Assembly: GCA_021107495.1 (NCBI GenBank)
Contig: JAIOSR010000055.1
Coordinates: forward strand, 1-5,431
DNA length: 5,431 nucleotides
Source: Desulfobacterales bacterium
Lineage (GTDB): Bacteria > Desulfobacterota > DSM-4660 > Desulfatiglandales > Desulfatiglandaceae
Reading direction: 5' to 3'
The notes beneath the pieces are model-generated. The model saw only the letters and a list, made by a program, of their open reading frames with translations. It was not told the DNA's origin and did no database searches. The stretch's first letter is position 1. Each line of letters starts with the position of its first letter. The position numbers and the translations under genes are program-made. Of the stretch, positions 1-5,261 are shown piece after piece.

Positions 1-467
1 GCAGGGTTGGAAGGGCCTGGATCGCCATAAGGGACAATGACATTGCCGCAGAGACATTAGGTATCAATATTGTCTGGTACAAATTGTTGAATTTCTTTGT
101 GGCCGGATTTCTCGCAGGTCTTGCAGGTGCATTCTGGGTATGCAACTGTGCGGCCCTGAGCCCGGAGCATTTTCCCTGGTTCTGGTCACTCTGGTTGGTG
201 GGCGTGATCCTGATCGGCGGTGCCGGTATAAACGGGGCTATATACGGTTCCATATTTATGGTCCTGATCATGGAATTTTTACAGCAAGCGGTCATTCCAC
301 TTTCGGAATATGAATCCTTAGAATTTTTGCTTTTTAAATTTGCCTTTATTAAGGACATGGCCTTTGGCCTTGCAATATGCGCCTTTTTGATCTATGAGCC
401 TCGCGGTCTTTCATACAGATGGTGGCAGATAAAGAATTATTTTAACCTTTGGCCGTTTTCATATTAA
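1..467 (+). CDS. livM: Branched-chain amino acid/carboxylate ABC transporter permease, LivM type (3' part)
   Basis: Inner-membrane permease of a HAAT-family (Liv) importer; with LivH it forms the channel through which the receptor-delivered substrate crosses the membrane. The reading frame is open from base 3, so the gene is cut by the window edge and a TTG at 84 is only an internal codon. The 154 visible residues begin with GRAWIAIRDNDIAAETLGIN, the highly conserved cytoplasmic loop of LivM that contacts the ATPases. Hydrophobic helices follow (about residues 27-48, 58-91 and 117-133), including the glycine-rich stretch LIGGAGINGAIYGS typical of the family. The C-terminal cytoplasmic tail carries the usual EPRGL motif, then a short aromatic end (NLWPFSY). 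The stop is TAA at 465-467. The receptor gene follows after 194 nt, so co-transcription is likely but not proven. Family is certain; the real substrate is unknown. Confidence 0.93.
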   Translation, partial: RVGRAWIAIRDNDIAAETLGINIVWYKLLNFFVAGFLAGLAGAFWVCNCAALSPEHFPWFWSLWLVGVILIGGAGINGAIYGSIFMVLIMEFLQQAVIPLSEYESLEFLLFKFAFIKDMAFGLAICAFLIYEPRGLSYRWWQIKNYFNLWPFSY

Positions 468-486
468 TATGGAGCGATACGACCGT

Positions 487-508
487 GCCCGCCTGCCTTA
501 CTGCGGGC
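487..508 (+). other. GC-rich hairpin between livM and the receptor gene
   Basis: Bases 487-492 (GCCCGC) pair perfectly with 503-508 (GCGGGC) around a 10-nt loop. No T-run follows, so this is not a standard intrinsic terminator. An intercistronic stem-loop of this kind could stabilise the upstream mRNA end or adjust the relative level of the abundant receptor, but that role is inference. Confidence 0.45.
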
Positions 509-520
509 AAGTCGGAGGAA

Positions 521-562
521 TAACCATATTAGCCAATCAACTATTTAACCATAATAACCATA
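521..562 (+). repeat. Three direct copies of TAACCATA
   Basis: The octamer TAACCATA occurs at 521-528, 546-553 and 555-562; the first and third copies extend to TAACCATAT. All three lie in the AT-rich leader of the receptor gene and upstream of its ribosome site. The arrangement resembles regulator-binding repeats, but no regulator is seen, the spacing (25 and 9 nt) is not helically regular, and low complexity could explain it. Confidence 0.35.
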
Positions 563-570
563 TCCGTGGA

Positions 571-580
571 AAGGAGGTGA
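571..580 (+). promoter_or_regulatory. Strong Shine-Dalgarno with no matching start codon
   Basis: AAGGAGGTGA is a near-perfect anti-16S match, yet no ATG, GTG or TTG lies 5-10 nt downstream. The nearest in-frame option is a GTG inside the motif itself (577), giving 12 codons; TTG 597 and GTG 600 are too far and open only about 16-17 codons to a stop at 645. The receptor starts at 662, over 80 nt away. It may be a ribosome standby site, a leader-peptide remnant or chance. Confidence 0.3.
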
Positions 581-661
581 ACCTGTCTTTCGTATCTTGG
601 TGTTATCGTTATTAACAGTAGGCAATATATGTTTTTCATCAGAGTAAAGGGGGAAGAACCT

Positions 662-1954
662 ATGAAAAAAGGCATTTTTCTAAAGTTTTTGGTTCCATGT
701 TTGGCAGTGGTTTTCCTGGTTGGATTTTCCACGGCCGCGGTGGCCAAAACCATTAGGGTCGGTGGTATTATGGACACAACAGGCGCTACCTCGGATGTGG
801 GTAAAGACTATGCCCTTGGTATGTCAGAGGCCTTCCATTACATGAATGATGCGGGCGGAATCAACGGAAAAAAGATAAAATACACATGGTTTGACTATGG
901 TTACCGTATCCCGGAGGCCCTTACCAAATATAAACTTTTAAAAAGGATGAAAGTTGTCGCTATTATGGGATGGGGGACCGGCGATACCGAGGCCCTTTCA
1001 CCCACTGTTAATAAGGATAAAATGCCCTATGTATCGGCATCTTATTCCGCCCATTTGACAAGACCGGTGGACTGGGTAGGTAAGGACGGGAAAAAACATG
1101 GGGGCACAGGCTACAACCTCTTCTTTTCTTCGGACTATTCCACAAATGCCAGGGCATGTCTGACGGCCTGGTTTGACAAAAAATGGCCTAAGAATGCCGA
1201 TTACGGGAAAAGGAAGCCCCGTTTTGCATGTTGTTATATGTTTCCTTCTCCTTACTGCAGTGCCGCGATTAAGGCCATAAAGGATCATGCCACGATGTTG
1301 GGCTTTGAGATCGGCCCGGATCAGGACGTGAGCCTCTTTGCCATTGATACAAAGAGCCAGATCATGGCCCTTAAAAAATTTAATCCTGATGTCATATGGC
1401 ATGGTAATACGACCATGTCGGTTTCAGCAACCATCAGGGATGCCTATGCCTTAGGGTTAGGGGCGGCTTTTATAGTTAATAACTGGGGCTTTGATGAAAA
1501 CCTCCCGCGTCTTGCCGGAGACGCCATTAAGGCCAAGGATGGTGTGGTCGTATTGGGCGCTACGCCAGTTAAGTTTTTTGGCCAATCGTCCGACAACATG
1601 GATCAAGTTGTCAAGTATGCCAAGAAATACAATCCCGGTATTCCTGCCAGCAAGCGTTTGAATAGAACACCGCAGGCATGGGGCGATGCCCTGGTCCTTT
1701 GGGAAGCCATGAAGAGGGCGGATAAGGCAGGGGATTTGACCGGTCCCGGGATCATGAAAAAGGGTTTTGAGACCATGAAGAACTTCCATATCGGCTTAGG
1801 AGCCGGTGATGTGACCTATACGCCTACGGACCACAGGGCTGCAACAGCCTGTCTGGTTCCGGAATATAAAAACGGCAAGATCCAGGTAGTGGAATTTGTA
1901 GATTTGAAGGCCAGGTGGCCGAAGAAATGGGCCTCCGAATGGCATGGATGGTAA
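662..1954 (+). CDS. Periplasmic substrate-binding protein of a Liv/HAAT-type ABC transporter
   Basis: A 430-residue periplasmic receptor that would capture a branched-chain amino acid or other carboxylate and deliver it to the membrane permeases. A Sec signal peptide is evident: basic MKKGIFLK, a hydrophobic core, then a TAAVA site with predicted cleavage after Ala28, so the mature protein starts KTIRVGG. The Peripla_BP_6 (type I fold) pattern follows: IRVGGIMDTTGATSDVG at 31-47, the AGGINGKKIKY turn at 64-74 and MGWGTGDTEALSP at 102-114 in the ligand-cleft region. The C-terminal part has TPTDHRAATACLVPEYKNGK at 387-406. The start at ATG 662 is chosen because the signal peptide begins there and a purine-rich AAAGGGGGAAG (646-656) sits just upstream; an in-frame ATG at 629 would put a charged extension before the signal. 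Cys13 lies mid-core without a lipobox, so it should be soluble. The length is somewhat longer than classical LivK/LivJ (about 370). Ligand cannot be read from sequence. Confidence 0.92.
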   Translation: MKKGIFLKFLVPCLAVVFLVGFSTAAVAKTIRVGGIMDTTGATSDVGKDYALGMSEAFHYMNDAGGINGKKIKYTWFDYGYRIPEALTKYKLLKRMKVVAIMGWGTGDTEALSPTVNKDKMPYVSASYSAHLTRPVDWVGKDGKKHGGTGYNLFFSSDYSTNARACLTAWFDKKWPKNADYGKRKPRFACCYMFPSPYCSAAIKAIKDHATMLGFEIGPDQDVSLFAIDTKSQIMALKKFNPDVIWHGNTTMSVSATIRDAYALGLGAAFIVNNWGFDENLPRLAGDAIKAKDGVVVLGATPVKFFGQSSDNMDQVVKYAKKYNPGIPASKRLNRTPQAWGDALVLWEAMKRADKAGDLTGPGIMKKGFETMKNFHIGLGAGDVTYTPTDHRAATACLVPEYKNGKIQVVEFVDLKARWPKKWASEWHGW

Positions 1955-2012
1955 TCCACCATTCCATTTTGGGATTTTAGACTTTGGATCTTGAGAATTG
2001 GAGGTTGGGCCT

Positions 2013-2822
2013 TTGGAAGCAGCAGAGAGTATTCTGAAAGTCAATAATATTGAGGTAAAATACCATGAGGTAATCCTTGTGCTCAAGGGTGTCTCTATCG
2101 AGATTCCGAGGGGTGGAATTGTGGCACTCTTAGGGGCCAACGGGGCAGGCAAGAGCACAACCCTGAAGTCCATCTCCGGGCTACTTAAGGTTGAGGTCGG
2201 AGAGGTCACGGACGGGGCCATTGAGTTCGAAGGTGTTAAGATACACAAAAAGACCGCGGTCGAGATTGCCAAGATGGGTATTATCCAGGTCATTGAGGGC
2301 CGCAAGGTCTTTGAACATCTCACGGTTGAGGAGAACCTCAAGGTGGGTGCCCATTTGAGAAAAACAGGGTCTGTAAAGGACGGCCTGGAATTAGTCTACC
2401 GTTATTTCCCCCGGCTCAGGGAAAAAAGGAATGAAGTCGCAGGATTTGTGAGCGGCGGAGAGCAACAGATGGCGGTAGTCGGCAGGGCCCTGATGACAGA
2501 GCCGAAATTAGTATTGTTGGATGAACCTTCCATGGGCTTGGCCCCGATGCTTATACATGAAATCTTTAATATCCTCATTAAGCTCAATAAAGAGGAGCGG
2601 ATTTCCATCCTTTTGGTTGAGCAGAACGTCAAGTTGGCCCTGAATGTGGCCCCTTACGCTTATGTAATGGAGACAGGGCGTATAGTAATGGATGATACGT
2701 CTGAAAGACTAAGGGAAAATGAAGATATAAAGGATTTTTACCTCGGCATAAGTGAAAAAGGAAAAACCAAGAACTTTGCCGACGTAAAACATTACAAGAG
2801 AAGAAAGAGGTGGTTAACTTAA
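2013..2822 (+). CDS. livF: Branched-chain amino acid/carboxylate ABC transporter ATPase, LivF type
   Basis: Cytoplasmic ATP-binding subunit that pairs with LivG and drives import through LivH/LivM. The 269 residues carry all ABC hallmarks: Walker A GANGAGKST at 41-49, the Q-loop area IIQVIEGRKVFEHLTVEENL at 90-109, signature VSGGEQQ at 146-152, Walker B LVLLDEP at 166-172 followed by SMGLAP, and the H-loop position as LVEQN (201-205), with Gln replacing His as is usual in LivF. EGRKVF after the Q-loop and the absence of the longer LivG C-terminus favour LivF over LivG. The C-terminal extension DVKHYKRRKRWLT is very basic; I associate it with LivF proteins of carboxylate or aromatic-acid importers, from memory only. 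TTG 2013 is chosen as start because GGAGG at 2000-2004 stands 8 nt before it; an in-frame TTG at 1998 overlaps that site. The gene is 58 nt after the receptor gene, consistent with one operon. Confidence 0.94.
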   Translation: MEAAESILKVNNIEVKYHEVILVLKGVSIEIPRGGIVALLGANGAGKSTTLKSISGLLKVEVGEVTDGAIEFEGVKIHKKTAVEIAKMGIIQVIEGRKVFEHLTVEENLKVGAHLRKTGSVKDGLELVYRYFPRLREKRNEVAGFVSGGEQQMAVVGRALMTEPKLVLLDEPSMGLAPMLIHEIFNILIKLNKEERISILLVEQNVKLALNVAPYAYVMETGRIVMDDTSERLRENEDIKDFYLGISEKGKTKNFADVKHYKRRKRWLT

Positions 2823-2860
2823 TAAAATCGCAAAACGATTTTGTAAACGGAGGTTCTACT

Positions 2861-3454
2861 ATGAAGAAAAAACTGGTTTTGATGACAGTGCTCCTTTTCG
2901 GCCTGGCTGTAATTTTTGCGTCGTGTGCCGGTATGCAGGCCAAGCCTACCGAGGCCAATTTCAAGAGCCCGGTGATCACGTTAGAGTCCTTTGAGGTGCC
3001 CCAGTTTGACGGGTACTACTATTATAGCGGGAAGACAAAACCGACCAAGGGTAAGGCAGGGAATCATGGTTCGCCTTTGCCCATGAGCTTTTTGTTTAAC
3101 GTCAATAATCCCAATTCCTACCCGGTCCTCTCAGAGGGCGTAAAGTTTACGGTTGCTTTTGAGGGATTCGATCTCGTGACTTATAATAATGAGGATTCCA
3201 TCTGGATCCCCGCGGGCAAGACAACACAGATAAGGGCCACGACCCTTATCACTACCCGTTCCGCCCTGCTGAGCCTGCTGGTTACCGGCGGCTATAAGCT
3301 GAAGGCCAAGGGTATGAATCCCTGGCAGGCCATGGAGAAATGGTGGGCCGGTGTCTCCGGTTACACGACCCCGGTAACGGTCCATGAGGGCGCTTTCGTG
3401 TTCAAGGCAGATGGCGTCACAAAGGTGCTTCCTTTTAAGGCCACGTTTCCCTAA
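2861..3454 (+). CDS. LEA14/WHy-like lipoprotein
   Basis: A 197-residue small envelope protein. Residues 1-22 form a lipoprotein signal: MKKK, a hydrophobic core, then IFASC with Cys22 as the likely lipidated residue (Phe at -3 is tolerated but not ideal). The residue after the cysteine is Ala, with no Asp at +2, so outer-membrane sorting is plausible. The body resembles the WHy/LEA_2 fold: PVITLESFEVPQF at 37-49, then the diagnostic strand MSFLFNVNNPNSYPV (75-89) containing the NPN motif, followed by VKFTVAFEGFDLVT and a pro-Gly turn IPAGKTTQI (116-124) as in desiccation-related LEA14 proteins. A Tyr/Gly/Lys-rich insert occupies about 51-70. The start is supported by GGAGG at 2849-2853, 7 nt before ATG. 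It is 38 nt after livF, so probably co-transcribed. Function in bacteria is poorly known; a link to transport or envelope stress is inference only. Confidence 0.8.
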   Translation: MKKKLVLMTVLLFGLAVIFASCAGMQAKPTEANFKSPVITLESFEVPQFDGYYYYSGKTKPTKGKAGNHGSPLPMSFLFNVNNPNSYPVLSEGVKFTVAFEGFDLVTYNNEDSIWIPAGKTTQIRATTLITTRSALLSLLVTGGYKLKAKGMNPWQAMEKWWAGVSGYTTPVTVHEGAFVFKADGVTKVLPFKATFP

Positions 3455-3474
3455 TTGGTAGTAATCTAAAAAAT

Positions 3475-3512
3475 CCCCTTTCCCTGAAGGCTTACGTCTT
3501 GCAGGAGAGGGG
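3475..3512 (+). other. Imperfect stem-loop after the lipoprotein gene
   Basis: CCCCT (3475-3479) pairs with AGGGG (3508-3512), CCTG (3483-3486) with CAGG (3502-3505) and AAG (3487-3489) with CTT (3498-3500), with small internal bulges. It lies 20 nt after the lipoprotein stop. No U-run follows, so it could be a weak or Rho-type 3' end or mRNA-stabilising hairpin rather than a clear intrinsic terminator. Confidence 0.4.
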
Positions 3513-3546
3513 GCATAGTTAATGCTGTTGACTTAAGGATGACCGC

Positions 3547-3678
3547 ATGATTTTTTGGCCTTTTGAAAAAATTGTTGGGTCCCGCCTTGCGGGACCGGAA
3601 AAGGCGGGAGAGTTGGCCCGCCCTGCGATTTTGGCCAGGCAGGATCTTAAGCCAACTCTCTTAATTCAACATCAATAA
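3547..3678 (+). CDS. Possible 43-residue small protein or leader peptide, unrecognised
   Basis: An ATG at 3547 opens 43 codons to a TAA at 3676-3678, preceded by AAGGA at 3535-3539 with an ideal 7-nt gap. The product begins MIFWPFEKIVGSRLAG and ends LKPTLLIQHQ; it has an aromatic N-terminus, no clear membrane helix and no motif I recognise. Its stop codon touches the base of the strong terminator at 3677-3721, just as expected for a gene with its own terminator or for a leader peptide controlling that terminator. Against it, the frame runs through two strong inverted repeats (3578-3596 and 3608-3660), which suggests RNA structure or a repeat element rather than protein selection, and the length is short enough to arise by chance. 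It may also be a remnant of a larger gene. Confidence 0.3.
   Translation: MIFWPFEKIVGSRLAGPEKAGELARPAILARQDLKPTLLIQHQ
3578..3660 (+). other. Structured intergenic region with nested and competing stems
   Basis: An 8-bp stem with a 3-nt loop is formed by 3578-3585 and 3589-3596 (GGTCCCGC/GCGGGACC). A second perfect 10-bp arm pair, GAGAGTTGGC (3608-3617) and GCCAACTCTC (3651-3660), encloses an inner CCTGC/GCAGG stem (3622-3626 with 3639-3643). The octamer AAGGCGGG (3601-3608) can instead pair with CCCGCCTT (3581-3588), and its last six bases with CCCGCC (3617-3622), so alternative folds compete. It sits between the transporter operon and the ligase terminator. It could be a cis-regulatory RNA or a small palindromic repeat element; no known riboswitch class is recognised. 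Confidence 0.45.
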
Positions 3679-3721
3679 AAATAGTCCTTACCATGTTTTT
3701 TCATGGTAAGGGCTATTTTTT
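3677..3721 (+). terminator. Strong intrinsic terminator just before the ligase gene
   Basis: Bases 3677-3695 pair with 3702-3720 over 19 bp with a single G-U wobble (3685/3712) around a six-T loop. The core is CCTTACCATG/CATGGTAAGG, and the 3' arm ends in a run of six T (3716-3721). The A-rich 5' base makes it potentially bidirectional. It should stop transcription entering from the transporter operon. Only 16 nt separate it from the ligase start codon, so it lies within any ligase leader. Confidence 0.88.
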
Positions 3722-3737
3722 ATTAAAGAGGAATATT

Positions 3738-5261
3738 ATGGGACTCTACGATTTTACCTTTTATGATCTTATTAATCAAAATGCCGTCTCTTTCAATCAA
3801 AAAGACGCATGGTTCGAAGTTGATGACGGCCGCACCATGACCTTTTCCCGGTACAAGGAAAGTGTGGATCATTTGGCCTGCGGCATTCGGGAAGCGGGCA
3901 TAAAAAAGGGAGACCGCATAGGCGTTCTGGGAAAGAACAGCCTTGAATTTTTTCTCCTTTATGGTGCGGCTGCCGGTTTAGGTGCCATTATGCTGCCTGT
4001 CAACTGGAGGCTTGCCGCCGATGAAGTTGCATACAATCTGAATGATTGTGAACCCACTCTCTTATTCGTTGATAAGGAATTCCAGGAGGTGGTGGACGGG
4101 ATAAAAGACAAACTTCCATCCGTAAAAGAGTATTTCAATTTAGGTTCTGAAGGAGGGAAGTTTTCAGATTTTGGTTCACTGATGGATCATGGGAATGATT
4201 TTGAACCGGAAAAGGTGTCCACGGATGACGGTTTTGTCATTATCCATACCGCGGCCGTGGCAGGAAGGCCCAGGGGAGCCTTGTTAAGCCACGGTAATGT
4301 CCTCTGTGCGGATATGCATGTCGATTATCTTTGCAACCTGACACCAAAGGATGTCCATTTAAATATCCTTCCTCTTTTTCATGTTGGCGGGCTATTTCTG
4401 GCTACGTCGGCATTTCACGCGGGTGCCCTGAATGTGAATATGAGCAAGTTTGATGCGGAAAAGGCAGTGGAACTTATTACAGAGAAAAAAGTCTCCATCC
4501 TTATAGAATTTCCTCCCATCCTCGACTCAATTCTGGAACAACAGGAAAAGACCGGGGCGGATATCAGTTCATTAAGTGGTGTGGCAGGATTGGAAGCGCC
4601 CGGGACTATTGAAAAATATCAGGATGTGACCGGTGGTACATTTTATGTCATGTATGGGCAGACAGAGACCTCCTGTCTGGCGACCCTTAGTTCTTACAAT
4701 GACCGACCCGGTTCTGCAGGCAAAACCCTGCCGTTGGCAGAGGTAAGACTTGTGGATGACTATGACCGGCAGGTCCCTGTGGGAGAAGTGGGCGAGATCA
4801 CCATGAAAGGACCTATGGTGTTTAAGGGCTACTGGAACCTCCCCGAAGACAATGAACACACCTTCAGGGATGGCTGGCATCATACCGGAGACCAGGGCCG
4901 TTTTGATGAAGATGGATTCTTATGGTACGCCGGGCGAAAGGCAGAAAAAGAGCTGATCAAGCCGGGGGGCGAAAATGTGTATCCCGCAGAAGTGGAAAAG
5001 GCCGTACTTGACCACCCTGCAATAGAGAAAACCGTGGTTATCGGGGTGCCGGATGCCAAGTGGAAAGAAGGGATCAAGGCGGTCTGTCAATTAAAAGAAG
5101 GACAGACCCTTGAGCCTAAGGAACTGATTGATTTTGTTGGAGGAAAAATCGCAAGATTCAAGAAACCCCAGTATGTGGAATTCGTCACCGATCTCCCGGC
5201 CCTTGAGGACGGTTCGCCGGACAGGGCCAAGATCAAGGAGATGTATGGGGGAGAGCAGTAA
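3738..5261 (+). CDS. AMP-dependent acyl-CoA synthetase/ligase family protein with atypical catalytic motifs
   Basis: A 507-residue cytoplasmic member of the ANL superfamily, which normally activates a carboxylic acid with ATP to an acyl-AMP and then a CoA thioester. Domain order is normal: N-terminal AMP-binding region (about 1-395) and C-terminal lid (about 400-507). Recognisable motifs are LPLFHVGGL (A4, 211-219), YGQTE (A5, 306-310), HTGD (A7, 382-385), the hinge AGRKAEKELIK (398-408) and GGENVYPAEVE (410-420). Two motifs are unusual: the P-loop A3, normally TSGTTGxPKG, is TAAVAGRPRG (171-180), and the A10 lysine is missing, with DGSPDRAKIK (491-500) where xxGKIxR is expected. I recall related short-to-medium acyl-CoA synthetases sharing these changes but cannot verify it. 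ATG 3738 is the start: AAAGAGGA (3725-3732) precedes it, whereas the in-frame ATG at 3693 lies inside the terminator hairpin. Proximity to a carboxylate-type importer suggests the imported acid may be its substrate; this is inference. Confidence 0.9.
   Translation: MGLYDFTFYDLINQNAVSFNQKDAWFEVDDGRTMTFSRYKESVDHLACGIREAGIKKGDRIGVLGKNSLEFFLLYGAAAGLGAIMLPVNWRLAADEVAYNLNDCEPTLLFVDKEFQEVVDGIKDKLPSVKEYFNLGSEGGKFSDFGSLMDHGNDFEPEKVSTDDGFVIIHTAAVAGRPRGALLSHGNVLCADMHVDYLCNLTPKDVHLNILPLFHVGGLFLATSAFHAGALNVNMSKFDAEKAVELITEKKVSILIEFPPILDSILEQQEKTGADISSLSGVAGLEAPGTIEKYQDVTGGTFYVMYGQTETSCLATLSSYNDRPGSAGKTLPLAEVRLVDDYDRQVPVGEVGEITMKGPMVFKGYWNLPEDNEHTFRDGWHHTGDQGRFDEDGFLWYAGRKAEKELIKPGGENVYPAEVEKAVLDHPAIEKTVVIGVPDAKWKEGIKAVCQLKEGQTLEPKELIDFVGGKIARFKKPQYVEFVTDLPALEDGSPDRAKIKEMYGGEQ

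Noticed and set aside
469..615. 48-codon + strand ORF (ATG 469) right after the permease stop
   Set aside because: No Shine-Dalgarno precedes the ATG, the peptide is low in recognisable features, and it spans the hairpin and repeats of the leader.
629..661. Upstream in-frame ATG 629 as start of the receptor
   Set aside because: It would add a charged extension before a textbook signal peptide; ATG 662 has its own purine-rich ribosome site.
698..700. Cys13 of the receptor as a lipidation site
   Set aside because: It falls in the middle of the hydrophobic core (LVPC) too near the N-terminus, and a good signal peptidase I site follows at Ala28.
998..1402. 134-codon minus-strand ORF opposite the receptor gene
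   Set aside because: It is antisense to a well-supported gene, has no family features and is a shadow of codon bias.
3528..3556. TTGACT (3528-3533) as a -35 box for the small ORF or ligase
   Set aside because: At 16-18 nt spacing only T-runs such as GATTTT are found, with no convincing -10, and it would start transcription after the small ORF's ribosome site.
3693..3737. Upstream in-frame ATG 3693 as ligase start
   Set aside because: It lies within the terminator hairpin and has no ribosome site; ATG 3738 has one.
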